Shown here: piece by piece, positions 1-10,934 of the stretch
How positions within the stretch are numbered: position 1 is the stretch's first letter
How the letters are laid out: the number at the start of each line of letters is the position of its first letter
NCBI GenBank assembly: GCA_949128115.1
Contig: OX421962.1
Coordinates: 56,647,787 to 56,711,786 of the forward strand
Origin: Anaspis maculata
Lineage: Eukaryota > Arthropoda > Insecta > Coleoptera > Scraptiidae
Length of the DNA stretch: 64,000 nucleotides
Direction of reading: 5' to 3'
Notes under the pieces: model-generated
What the model was told of the DNA's origin: nothing
What the model saw: only the letters and a program-made list of their open reading frames with translations
The model's database searches: none
Made by a program: the position numbers and the translations under genes

Positions 1-414
1 CCAATCTTTTGGCTGTTTGGCTTGACTTTTGAGGTCAAGAAACTTCACAGAAATTTTTATATGGCCATGACGAATAAAAAAATGTAAAAGTTCCAGAGCT
101 CAGCCATTCTCCATATTTCCATTTTTGCATTCTCCGGATTCAATTGAAAGTAAAAGAAGAAACCGATTTTTTAATCCATTCATAAGAATGTGACCTAACA
201 AAATCATGTAAAAATAAATAGAGCTTCCGGAGGCCACTAAACTTCTACCCCGGTTGGAACAAGTCAAATTTGCTCCGGAGCATACTAGCTTCGGTACCAA
301 ACACGGTATCAAATGGTAGGTCATTTGGAGGTATCAACAGCGGCGTAAATTAACGTATCTGAAGTGACTGACGTTCAAATTTGAAAAAAGAACGTTCAAG
401 TAAGACCTTATTCA
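1..414. other. No gene seen; unclassified AT-rich sequence
   Basis: Only short reading frames without recognisable domains. A stretch near 238-320 resembles the dispersed repeat at 415-535 (shared words such as TTTGCTCCGGAGCA), so part of this interval is probably old repeat sequence. Confidence 0.5.
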
Positions 415-535
415 CAGCCTATTTGGTAGGGGACCACGGACAGAGGGTTTGATACTCTGTTTCATACCGTATTCTTGCAACCGAAATAATTTGCTCAGGA
501 GCAAACTTAACTTCATCTTTCTTGCAACCGAGCAT
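415..535 (-). repeat. Dispersed repeat, copy 1 (inverted relative to 5336-5440)
   Basis: Read on the minus strand, this stretch matches 5336-5440: both carry CGGTTGCAAGAA, then TTTGCT..GAGCAAAT, a second CGGTTGCAA, GGTATGAAACA and a terminal AGGCTGTG. The copies are diverged and have indels. No coding capacity and no terminal structure was found, so the class is unknown. Confidence 0.5.
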
Positions 536-753
536 TAGTGTATAGATAGATACTTTATACTTCGAGTGAATAGGCTACCGGCAGAATGACTGCTAGCGTT
601 CAAGTGAAGCGTTTCCGAACTAATTCCTGTGCCATTTGCATGGCCGTGTTTTACTGAACGACCGCATCGCAGCAGTCTCGCGGTTGACATGACAACCAAC
701 GTCAAAACGTTACCTCTCTAAAACGTACTTTGAAGTTGGTTGTCTTACTATAC

Positions 754-969
754 ATACTATTGGATCGAAATAATTGAGAGTGACTCATTCACATCTACAG
801 TGGATGTGAGTGAGTAAGTGAACACTTGGAGCGGGGATACCTGAGAGTGACTCATACTTTTCATCCTAGTTCCACGTTCTTCGCCGCAACGCTCCAAGTG
901 TTCACTTACTCACTCACACCCACTGTGGATGTGAATGAGTCACTCTCAATTATTTCGATCCAATAGTAT
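754..969. mobile_element. Foldback MITE with 80-bp inverted arms
   Basis: Left arm 754-833 and right arm 890-969 are reverse complements with two mismatches that I can see, separated by a 56-bp loop. The ends read ATACTATTGGATCG. The loop carries another partial copy of the arm word GAGAGTGACTCAT (843-855). There is no coding capacity. No target duplication longer than a couple of bases is evident. The transcript would fold into a near-perfect long hairpin. Superfamily not assigned. Confidence 0.85.
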
Positions 970-2753
970 AGCTTTATTTTCGTCTGAGCTTTGTATAGAT
1001 CCAGGTGTGTACCTACTGTGTGATTCAAGGAATCGTCATTTGCGGTGATAATTGCGATTTATGCGCAAATGATGAGCGAATTTTTCCATGGATTTAAAGG
1101 CCTTCAAAGGGGGCCGAAAACAGGCTACACACAAAAACATTTTCAACTGGGTTCCATTTAAGATTAACTAGAGTGGAACTCCTAGAATTTAAGTTGAAAA
1201 TTTTAAAGGTCATCTAGTCCAGCTGCCGGTTCAATCGTTGACTCTAATGAAAATTCAGTTACAATAACTAGAAAACTAGTTAAAAATACTGAAACTAGGC
1301 ATTTCTAGCTGACATCAACTAGAAAAAGTTTTAGTGTATATCTTGCAAAAATCCGTGTGTTTGGCGAGATAGCTCTCTACACACTCATGCTCATGCATGG
1401 ATTCTGAATTTCTGAATTTCTCAATGTTCCGATAAGTCCATGACCTCACAATGATTCCAAAGATAAGTTACGGTGACATCATAATATTCTGGTTTTCAAG
1501 CGTAGCCCCCACACCTGGGAGGGGCTCAAGGACTTCAAAAGTTCACAAAGCTTTCCTCTTTGGTTATAATTTAATATTTTCAGGAATTCGCGGGTTTTCA
1601 AGACGCTTACAATAAAATAATCATTGAAAACAAGATTTCGCCTATTTTCATACGTGTAAATGTCACAGGAATTGACTTTTTTCGTGGACACTGCGGCACT
1701 GCGGGCGCTACTACTAGTCACATATCAAGAAGCTCCGTCTTTCTGCCGGTAGTCTATATGAACCACAAAATTTGGAATTGGGGTTGACTTTGAAGTCACA
1801 AATTCGGCCATAGCCAATCCAGTCACTCCCAATCAATGAATATTTTGTTTCCAAAGCCAACTCCGCTCTGTTTCTCAACTCCGAATTTTGTGGATCACAT
1901 ACATGCCCGAATGATTGATTCTCGATGTTCCCAAATGGAACCAATACAGTATTTGCAGTGTACACTGTTCAGAACAAAAAAATAAGCAGGTGAATAATAA
2001 CGGATTGTTTGAATTGAAGTTTGGCGCTTCATTCATCATCACCATTCCAATTCCGTTGGACGTTTACTAGCGAATTCTCAATATCTGCTTGGGTAACACT
2101 TACAATCAGTCGTGCAAATAGTGGAACTGATCTGAGTTGCAAAAGTTCGCGCTTGGCACAACTTTCACGGTCGGGATACGTTACCCTAGGATTTTAAGAG
2201 TAGGTACATAATTTTATGAAACCTGAAAGGAGTTAGAGAAGTAGGCGTCTAGAAAGAAACTGATGGCTTTCGAAGAAGGACGCACCAAGTTCGCTGCATT
2301 GGATAATGTTGGAAGATTTTCACAAAATATCCATGCGCTGAGATTTTGTCAAAAGGTCAGAATGTAGCGTGTCGAGGCTGCTTATTAAACAAACAGCAAA
2401 AGGCGATGTTGAGAGACGCGTGATTCCACACGATATTTTTAATTATTAGGCGCTTGATACACGCACATTGGAAATTTCAATTTCATTTTCCAGCTGAAAT
2501 ATGAGGCGCTTTGGGGTCTGAAATCATTATTACTCCCATTGACACGTCTCATTTGCCCCCAAAAAGAGGGAGAGATTCAACATCGCCGTTATTTCACAGC
2601 GGCATGTGATGTGATGCCTTCCAAACTAGAAGAGATTAAGCGAAATGCCATTTTTGTTGGTGGTGGTATTTAGTGGGATCACAAATAACTACTTTCTCAT
2701 CATTCCATACTTTAACTTCGAAACAGCATTCCAGGAAACTTTTAAAAAAGTAG
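970..2753. other. No gene seen
   Basis: AT-rich sequence with scattered short reading frames (the longest are about 80 codons) that show no domain, signal or family resemblance. I see no repeat structure strong enough to annotate. Confidence 0.5.
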
Positions 2754-2945
2754 TGGATTCATTATTGCATCGAAAGCGGTGCTTTAATGGAGAATATTAT
2801 TAAACTGCTTTTCCACCAATAGCAACAATTTATTGTCAATAGAAAGAGAAGGTAGGCAAACGTCAGTGTGGAGGTGTCACCTGTCATACGTTTCTATTTT
2901 TAGCAGACAAAATTCACAATTTCTGGGCGTTAATCGGAGTAAAGT
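2754..2945 (-). repeat. Diverged copy of part of the 1,034-bp repeat at 48/54 kb
   Basis: Read on the opposite strand, this segment matches 48710-48907 and its duplicate 54456-54653 over about 190 bp. Shared words include CGAAAGCGGTGCTTTA, GAGAATATTATTAAACTGC and CAATTTATTGTCAATA, as well as the TTTCTGGGCG region. By eye identity is in the 80-90% range with a few indels. It shows that the long flanking repeat belongs to a multicopy family rather than being unique host sequence. Confidence 0.75.
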
Positions 2946-3421
2946 AAACTGCTCACAAATTAAAGTGGATATTTTTAAAGAAAAGTATTTTTAAAATCGC
3001 CAGAAAATTCTTGAAAATCACTCGATTGTGAAACCGCTTGCACTATTTTGAAGAAAAATGACATGTTCATGTGATTTTTGACGAGAGCTCCAGTAGTTCT
3101 TGAAAATATTCATATTTTTATGTCTAATACAGGGAGATGAAAAAAGTCGTTTAGTTTTGCTCTGTTTTACTCTCGTGCAGGAGATTGTTTATCCACCCTG
3201 TACACCTATATTTACTTGGATCTTATAGTCTGTAGCTTATGTAACTCGTCAGTTTTGAGTTTTCTACTCCGTTGCGTACTTACAGAAATATAGCCTTTTC
3301 ACTTTCCAAAGTCATTTTATCGATGAATTGACTAAATATGGGCGCTACTGGATTTTTTTGCACTCAGCAATGCTACTTGGTATTTTTCCAACGATTTTCA
3401 GCGCAGATTTCAAAATTAAAA
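2946..3421. other. No gene seen
   Basis: Unclassified AT-rich sequence. A CACCCTGTACACC word near 3195 resembles the CACCCTGTATA termini common in animal DNA-transposon debris, but no partner end was found. Confidence 0.4.
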
Positions 3422-3568
3422 AGTCTTAAGAAATGGACATTAATTGGCTGGCGAAATCACCCGATCTAATGCCGCCAGATTTCTATTCGTATGGGGCTTC
3501 TTGAAAGCGCGATTCTATGTCAACAAAACCCGAACACTGGAAGAACTGAAAGTCAATCCTGTTTGTTG
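3422..3568 (+). pseudogene. Mariner-type transposase fragment (C-terminal catalytic region)
   Basis: Translation gives WLAKSPDLMPPDF and, after a one-base frame change, VWGFLKARFYVNKTRTLEEL. This matches the region of mariner/Tc1-like DDE transposases around the third acidic catalytic residue (the SPDLxPxDFxLWG block). Only about 49 codons remain, with a frameshift between the DF and WG parts, so it is dead. The same fragment, with the same frameshift, lies inverted at 5577-5723. The pair therefore came from one decayed source or duplicated after decay. Family assignment is from motif memory, not a search. Confidence 0.75.
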
Positions 3569-4513
3569 TAGTCCTCCCCCCTCTTCGATAATGATCGACA
3601 CTTTTTAATGGTACCAGCAGGATATGATGCGTCGAATCGAAATACGATGTATTTGCATCCCACGGAGTGGTGAATTTCATCCTCTCTATTTTAAATTGCA
3701 TTTTTTACCCGCTTACCCTCCAAAGACTCAAAACCCTGGAGTGCGATGTTATAGTAGAGCACTCAATTCTCCATATCTTCATACGTCATACTTTTTCAAG
3801 GTTAGGGCCACATTTTTCATTATCTTCACTAATAACGCCTAAAAGATCTTACAGCTCGCAGTGCCGAAAGGATCCTCCAAGACCAAACGACCACCTTTAA
3901 TCTAGATTCTATTTCCTGCATTGATTTCATAAGGTGATATCTAGTTTTTGAGAGGAGCAAGAGTCAAACTTGAACCTAATAAATATTAAAAAGAATCTCG
4001 TCTCGCTAAATCGCTGCGAGAAATTGCTTAACCTCACTTTGCATCAGACAAATCATTCATATAAATCGAGACTATCACTACCACTAGGACCACCGGTGCA
4101 ACAGCGCTAAAATATCTGAAGGCTAATTCATTACAAACTCCCTCTCTAAAAAGACCTGCTTGCTATTTGACACAAAAGCTTACTTTCATTAGCTAATAAC
4201 CAACAAATACCTAATAATTATTACTAGCAAAACGTAGAGCGACTAATACCGTAAAATAAACGGGAATAAATAATTCATCAAGGGATGCCATTATAAAGTT
4301 GACTAATGAGAAACTTTCGAGAAAACTAAAAAATATCTGCCGCCGCCTAACTTTACTGACCGGGTGATCATTTGAAAACTATCCACCGGTAATAACCTCC
4401 CAATTCCTGGTAAATATTTTATCGAGCAAAAACAGGTCGATTTTTATATCGAGAGGGACATCTAAAACATAAATTGGCAAATTTCTATTTGTAACTCCTC
4501 CGCCCCAACCCCC
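3569..4513. other. No gene seen; interior of the mariner-fragment inverted pair
   Basis: Two overlapping 72-77 codon frames (3624-3900) lack any recognisable domain. The interval lies between the inverted transposase fragments and may be the interior of a composite element. Confidence 0.4.
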
Positions 4514-4863
4514 CCAGTGCCGGATCTAGACTACTTTTTAGGGGGTGCAAAGGCCAAATTTGCCGCCCCCGATCGATACGCAAGAAGCAAAGGGAGCTCT
4601 TGGGAGCGGAACCTCCCCCCCGGGCCGTCTACCCCCTCGGAAGTTACGGAAGTTACGGATTAATATAGAGGCATCGAACTGTTTAAAGAAGTATATTGTC
4701 GTTTTCGGAAAACTTATTTAAATACCTTCAAAAAAAGATTAAGTGCAGAATGTTACTTTCATATTTTTTTTTATGGGAAATGAAATTGGACCTTATTTTG
4801 CCGTCCCTTCATTCTGCCGCCCGGTGCATATGCCCCGGTTTGCTACCCCTAGATCCGGCGCTG
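4514..4863. mobile_element. hAT-type MITE
   Basis: The ends are CAGTGCCGGATCTAG and, inverted, CAGCGCCGGATCTAG, about 15 bp with one mismatch. Flanks CAACCCCC (4506-4513) and CAACTCCC (4864-4871) form an 8-bp target duplication with one mismatch, blurred by the C run. TIRs starting CAG and 8-bp duplications are hallmarks of hAT elements. The right interior carries the C-rich GCCGCCCGGTGC motif often seen in this kind of MITE. There is no transposase. It lies between the two mariner fragments. Confidence 0.8.
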
Positions 4864-5335
4864 CAACTCCCAACACATCTCAACTTTCAAATTTCACATG
4901 GCACTACCTACTTTGATACATCAAATTGAAGGAAAATATATTCTGTTTCTGAAAACAAATTGTCAAAATGTTTAGCCACCCAAAGTCCCCAACGTGATCC
5001 TGCATAGCATCAAGGGGAGAGCATTTTCAGTGGAAGAAGTGCTATCTAGATTCACCATTTAGCTCCTTTCACCTCAACTCCAAAATTTAAAATCGCACAA
5101 CCTATTTTGTGAAACATCATATTGAACGAGATTGAACTGCCTTTCTGAAGAATATTAATATTTCAAACTTCTCCCCCATTAAATTGGGCATTTGGAAAAC
5201 TTTAGGATGGAACAGGCGGTTTGAAATTTGATATAAAAGTGAGTTCAGTTCCCTTCAATTTAATGTATCAAACTATCAAAAGGTGCAATTCTAAATTTTT
5301 AAGTTGGGGAGGAAGCGGAGGGGTGAATTGATGTC

Positions 5336-5440
5336 CGGTTGCAAGAACGAAAAGTTAGGTTTGCTGCGGAGCAAATGTACTCCGGTTGCAAAAGCAAGGT
5401 ATGAAACACAGTACCAAACAGGCTGTGCATAATGGGCAAA
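5336..5440 (+). repeat. Dispersed repeat, copy 2
   Basis: Related to the reverse complement of 415-535. Two CGGTTGCAA words frame a TTTGCTGCGGAGCAAAT near-palindrome, followed by GGTATGAAACACAGTACCAAA. No coding capacity. The interval 4864-5335 before it holds nothing I can identify. Confidence 0.5.
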
Positions 5441-5576
5441 TCCGCGGTACATTTAAACTACCTACACAGTGTTTCATGGGCATGTAGCTGCTGCTAAAAT
5501 GTCTGATAAAATGTACCTCGTGCATGAATTTGACTTTGAGCTGTCAAAGTTGCACCGCGCAACTTACCCACCAGGT

Positions 5577-5723
5577 CAACAAACAGGATTGACTTTCAGT
5601 TCTTCCAGTGTTCGGGTCTTGTTGACATAGAATCGCGCTTTCAAGAAGCCCCATACGAATAGAAATCTGGCGGCATGAGATCGGGTGATTTCGCCAGCCA
5701 ATTAATGTCCATTTCTTAAGACT
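5577..5723 (-). pseudogene. Mariner-type transposase fragment, inverted copy
   Basis: This is the reverse complement of 3422-3568 over 147 bp with about two mismatches and the same frameshift between the SPDL..PPDF and WGFLK parts. Equal length and matching ends suggest that the two arms were created by one inverted duplication, or are terminal inverted repeats of a composite element spanning 3422-5723. No other mariner domain (helix-turn-helix or first catalytic D) is visible near either copy. Confidence 0.75.
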
Positions 5724-7052
5724 AAATGTCTAGGGAACAAGTGGACACATCTTGGCACGTAAAATTAAGCCGGTCAAATTTACAAAACATTGAGTTATTT
5801 GGAATTAGATCAGTAAATTAAAAAACGAGATATTTTGGAAACCTTCGTATTGCGCAAGGTCTTGCGTCGCAGTGCAATGAAAAAAATATTTTTCCCCGAA
5901 ACTGTTCATATGGTAAATGGTCAAATGGCATAAAATGAAGTTTCTGGTGCTTTGTGATCCATCTCTCTATCTCAATTCATTGACTAGTATTGGTCTTGCA
6001 AAAAGTAAAGTGGTCATACTGACTGGACCGTGGACAACCCTGTATTACTAGGAATAATCGAGAGATATTACAGGTGGATAGTTTTCAAATTATCACCCGG
6101 TGTGATGCACCGCTCACCTTTAGGTATTCTTTAATTTTCAACTTTTAATTAGTAGCTCAGGATTGCAACTCAAAGGCACGTGCTCACAAAATATATGTTT
6201 TTCACTTTAATTAGAAACGTTCATGCACAAAGTTTCATTACTTTGAAGCGCCACAGCAATTCAAATATTTGCTTCCAAAGTTCCGGCAAATTTTGTTTTT
6301 ATTGTTTTCAGTGGAAATGTGTTTACACACGATGCTTTCATATTTGCTTTTTGCAAACACAAATTCCGCCGATACGACCACCGCAAAAATGGAAGAAAAA
6401 CAATCGAGATCTCTTTATTTTTTCAAATACCTATCCAAGTACTTATTGAAATACCAGTTTTTTTGCTCGAGTTGGTCGCCGGGGTAGGTAAATCAATTCC
6501 GGCTCACAGCTCGGCCCGTCCCCTGTTCCGAATATCGTCGGTGATATCGGCTATAATTGATGCACGGTTTTCCAATTTTAATTTCGGGGGAAATTTCCTC
6601 CTAATCGCTCGTTAAAACGGAAAAGAGATTTAATCGGCGGGATGAAAGGAGACGGAATCTGATGATCGAAAAAGCTGCGTCGTCTGCTGAAATTCGGGCA
6701 CAATTTTGGAATTAATACGACGGCAAGCAAGAGACAGACACATAGGGGAGGCACCGGGATTTTGCATTGCAAATTTCGGGGGCTTCCCCTGAATACACAC
6801 AGAGTGACTAGAGCGGTTGACGTATGGGAGCAGTCACTTCCAGGCACGTAACGAAAATTATTGTAATAGATCATAGAGCAGCTTGCATACATGAGCTCTT
6901 AGCATACCTGATGGTAACACTGATGTGTCCAATGTCCAAGTCAGTTTCTGTCTTAAAAATTCGAAAGATTTGCTGATTGGAGTAGACATCAGATGATTAC
7001 TTAGAGGAGACCACAACACAAAAATTTGATGTATATTCTACTGGACTAACTT
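5724..7052. other. No gene seen
   Basis: Several overlapping frames of 70-104 codons occur on both strands (6180-6892), but they overlap each other and none shows a domain, consistent with chance. The C/G-richer stretch 6500-6900 has no recognised repeat. Confidence 0.45.
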
Positions 7053-7390
7053 ATGGAGAAGGTAGTTTCAGAGGACAATAATAATGGTATTATGGCAGGA
7101 ATGAATCCCATTCAATTCAAACCTGAAAAAGATTTCTTCGGGAAACCAAGGGCGAGTGATTCGAACCATGATGAGTCTGATGACTGTGTGGATACTACAA
7201 ATCGAATAGGAACTATTGTATGGTATAAGTGCACAAGGTATCAGCAGATGCCAACAAACAATTAGCTCTTGAAACTGAAATGGTATCTTTTATCGCCCTC
7301 CCTACACCCGTTGTTTGAGAAATTGGTGCCCGACCGCGAAGTTTTGAACATGTGGAGACACAACTCATCTTTAAAAATCAAAAGTTTCTA
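7053..7390 (+). pseudogene. Decayed P2X7-C-like (P2RX7 intracellular-type) domain fragment
   Basis: A 70-codon frame (7053-7265) ends with RIGTIVWYKCTRYQQMPTNN. This resembles the RIGNTxWCKCGxCxxMPT block of the cysteine-rich P2X7 intracellular-type domain found in many invertebrate proteins. After the stop, another frame reads HPLFEKLVPDREVLNMW, resembling the next block of that family (F..VCLDREVLN). An acidic, Ser/Asp-rich stretch (ASDSNHDESDDC) precedes the first block, as is common there. Several expected cysteines are Tyr or lost, and the two blocks are separated by a stop and a frameshift. It is best read as a pseudogene or element-borne remnant. The assignment rests on remembered motifs. 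Confidence 0.45.
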
Positions 7391-7570
7391 GAAGAGACGT
7401 TTATTGTCTGCCAATGCTGTCTTCAATAAAACATGAAGATTTGTGGGTAGAAACAATTCACCTTCTGGGTTGATTTGTGGGATCGTGGGTAGCAACTGGT
7501 CGTGGAAACAGGGTGGTGATGGTGATTCCATCTTGTGTTAATCATAAAAGCCGAACAACTTTATCAAGAG

Positions 7571-7755
7571 CTGGGTCGCTATTCTTGAATCGTGTGAGAA
7601 AAGTCTCTGGGAGTTTTATATAATCCGTACTACACTTCTGTAGCGAAAGTTGCCTAAAAACCAGGATTTTAGGCAACATTCGCTACATCAGTGTACTGCG
7701 GAATGTATTTTACTCCCAGGGACTTTTGTCACACGATTCAAGAATAGCGGCCCTG
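7571..7755. mobile_element. Foldback MITE family F, copy 1
   Basis: Ends read GGGTCGCTATTCTTGAATCG and, inverted, GGGCCGCTATTCTTGAATCG. The arms continue through GTGTGAGAAAAGTC, TGGGAGT and the TGTAGCGAA..TTGCCTAAAA block to a short loop. It is a near-complete palindrome of about 180 bp without coding capacity. A second copy is at 13531-13716. Target duplication not resolved. Confidence 0.85.
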
Positions 7756-8275
7756 GAACGACTCGTTGAAAAATTTGACGTTGATCAGAGGAGTTGATTT
7801 TTTTAAGCATCAAATAAATGTCGTCGGCTCATCGGCAACCGTATGCCGTGAAATTTTGCCCCAATAACGTCATTGTCGTTCTTAATTTTAACCGCAGCGC
7901 CCGCCTCGAGACAAATACATTTAAAAGGCCCTATGCAATCGACCTAGTTTTTTCAACTCTTTCATCCGAGATTAATTTGTATTTTCTGTTGTGGTCCCCT
8001 TTAATTTCAATTCGATCAATCTCAACTGACCGGACCACACTCACTGACATACGACGCAAGTGCGCAACTTTTCCCAACCAACCTTTGTTCACAAACAATC
8101 AAACAAATGTTTGCAACAAATGTTTCAAACATGTTTTCCCTATTTGTCACAGAAAATATAACCTCGGACTTTATTTTCAATAATTCTCCAAGTTACCACC
8201 TCTCTGCTTTTATAAGTCTTATAAGTCTTCCATTTTTGTTTCCAATATTTTTTGAGAATTTACCTTTGTATCATG
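7756..8275. other. No gene seen
   Basis: A 121-codon plus-strand frame (7818-8183) and an overlapping 63-codon frame show no recognisable domain and fall within expectation for AT-rich DNA. Confidence 0.4.
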
Positions 8276-8340
8276 CAAATGTTTCAAACTTATTCTAAAC
8301 AAATGTTTCAAACTTATTCTAATCAAATGTTTCAAACTTG
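8276..8340. repeat. Short tandem repeat, ~24-bp unit
   Basis: About 2.7 copies of a unit built on CAAATGTTTCAAACTTATTC. Related CAAATGTTT words also occur at 8100-8125, and an inverted GTTTGAAACATG follows at once. Sequence from 8341 to 8670 has no identified feature. Confidence 0.75.
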
Positions 8341-8670
8341 TTTGAAACATGTTTAAAACTTAAAAAAACTGCGTTTTTTATAAACCTCATGTTCTGTTGC
8401 CTGCTTCAACCCTGCTTGTCTGATTTTGATGTTGGTGAAAGTTCCAACTTCGTGACATACAAGGCCGGATAAGGAGGGACCAGAAGCACGCTATTTGAAT
8501 TTGTTTAAACGTTGTGGCCTTTGACCACATTATAAGAATACTACATCATGTGTGAATATATTAGGAAGCCCAAGCAATAAATAATACATAGTGGTCGTTT
8601 ATTGCAACATTGTGCGCTCTCTTTCAAGAATAGGCTGTGTAGCAATCTGTTGGGTTCGTTGGTTGGGTTG

Positions 8671-10117
8671 TAGTGCGGCGGTTAGTGAGGACCACCTTAC
8701 ATTTTGTAATAAAAGCATGAAACTTGGCATAAAGGCACGTTCTACAGACTGTCCTTTACTATACGAGGTGGATCTACGATGAAACCGCCGTGCAGCTGTC
8801 AGAATTGCCATTTGCCTACCTTTCAGAGGCAAAAACTGAAGCCGGTTAGCGGGTTGATTCAAAAGTGACGTCTGTGTATCAATGCAGTAGACCTTCACTG
8901 TAAAACTTCACCGCAACATAATGTCAATATTACAAAATGATGGCAATGGGAGGGAATAGTTTCAGCCGTGGCACATATTCTATTATTTATTAATTTCGGG
9001 CCAAATTGACAAGTTTGGTGTCGTTTCCGACAAAATTCCACCTTTTAATTTCAAATTGTGTTGCGATTGCAATTTGAAAAAAGATTTTGTTTTGCTGAAG
9101 AAAAATCATTTCAGAAAAAAATCTTGGGCTTTTTTCATTTTGACTTTTATCCTAGTTCAAGGCATTCGAAATAGATATACTTACTTAGATAACTTCTTCG
9201 CAGGTTTTTGCACATGAAGACTATGTAGGTACGACGGTACGAGACCTGATTTTTACTTTGACAAGATGGTGAGTCTCATTTGTTCCTAAAGTCGTAAAAG
9301 TAATATCAAAAATTTTCATGTGCCTACGAATGGAGGTGTCCGTGCAAAGCCTTGCAATTTGTGATAAAAGAGTGAAACTTGGCATACATGGTCTATGGAC
9401 TGTCCTTTACGATATAAAAAGTGGGCGCACGACGGAACCGCCGTGCAGCTGTCAGAATCGCCGCGATACCTTCGCACGCCTACCTCTATTCGTACACGAA
9501 AATTATTGGATATTACTTTTACGACTCTATAATATAGGAACCAATGAGGCTCACGATCTTAACAAAATAAAATTCAGGTCTCGTATATGGTTTTCATGTG
9601 CAAGAGGCTTTGAAGAAGTGGAATAAGTAAGGATTTCTATTTCGAATGCCTTGAACTAGGATAAAAGTCAAAATGAAAAAAGCCAAAGATTTTTATTCTT
9701 GAACGTTTTTTTCTTGAACAAAACAGATTTTTTTTTCAGATTGCAATCAGTACTTTACTTGAAATAAGAAGATGGAATTTAGTCGGAAACGACACCAAAC
9801 TTGTCAATTTGGTCCGAAATTAAGAAAAAAGCAAAATCGGTGCCGCGGCTGAAACTATTCCCTCCCATTCTCCCTCCATTTGTAATATTGCTACTGCATA
9901 GATAGACGTGACTTTTGAATCAAACCGATAAGCGGCTTCAGTTTTTGTACCTCAAAGGTAGGCAAATGGCAATTCTGACAGCTGGACGGTGGTTCCATCG
10001 TGGGTCCACTTCGTATGTAGTGAAGGACAGTCTGTTAGAGAGTTATGCCAAGTTTCATGCCTTTATCACAAAATGCAAGGTTCATCTGAAAAATGGTCGT
10101 TAATAACCGCCGCACTA
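8671..10117. mobile_element. Long-inverted-arm DNA element (small member, 1.45 kb)
   Basis: The element is almost wholly two inverted arms of about 650-675 bp (8671-~9345 and ~9470-10117) around a ~125-bp centre. Tips read TAGTGCGGCGGTTA and TAACCGCCGCACTA. Matching inner landmarks include GTGTCGTTTCCGACAAA against its complement near 9780, and TCAAGGCATTCGAAATAG against 9640-9655. The centre carries a third copy of a ~110-bp block found in both arms (GTGATAAAAGNNTGAAACTT ... GCAGCTGTCAGAAT). Arms are diverged, roughly 75-85% by eye. There is no transposase frame. The tip and the block are shared with the larger element at 29288-34192. Possible kin are foldback or MITE-like derivatives of an unknown superfamily. 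Confidence 0.7.
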
Positions 10118-10934
10118 TAGGGGTGATTTCTAGTGCAGATTAATGGAGAACCGTAATTTTACAGTGAATAAAAGCAAAAACGGCTCAGCATTTAGGTTTA
10201 CGTAATGCTACCACTACCGTCAGCCGCATTACTCTAGCCATCCAAGTTTCACGAGGCTAGTTTGGTTCTAGGAGATTCTAGTTTAATCCAGAAATCGGAT
10301 TTTACCGGCAGCTAACATAAATACGGGTGTAGGTACGCTGCATTCAAGATCATCATTATATCGCTCCTGAGAGTAATCATTATGCGAAAGAGGCTATATT
10401 ACAATAGTAATTATTATGAAAAGGGATCGGGTCCCACAGCCTGTGCTCTCCAAATTGGAGTGGTGCCTTTCTCTCCTCTCTCTCTAAGCGGTGCACCCAA
10501 GCAGGGATAATAATAATATGGACCACGTAATACTTGTGAGCGCTCCGTATCCTCTCCACTATCCTGATCCAATACGAGATGAGGTCTTCCGGGTAATTGC
10601 ACGGATTTAATAAAGATCAATCATGTTTTAGGTGGACACTTATGGAGCAATGAAATCTTAATGGGGATATTTCGCGAGGGAGCAGAAGAAGCGGCACGAG
10701 TTGTGGAAAAGTCAAGAGGCTGTTTGCATTAAAAGTTCATCCTACTAATAAGTTACTACGAGTATGACTCCATTATGCCGTCTGTGCTCAAAAAAAAACT
10801 AAAATTCTAATAATGAGGAAGTGAGAATGAGGTCAAATGCAGATAGGAAACTCGACGACAGGATGAAACACCGGGGAAGAGACAACAGAGAAGTGTCATT
10901 AATATATCTTTATCACGTGAAACTGGTACAATAT
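10118..10934. other. No gene seen
   Basis: A second TAGTGCAG word at 10131 echoes the tip of the element just ended. Short frames at 10414-10620 and 10821-11027 show no domain; the latter runs into the LTR. Confidence 0.4.
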
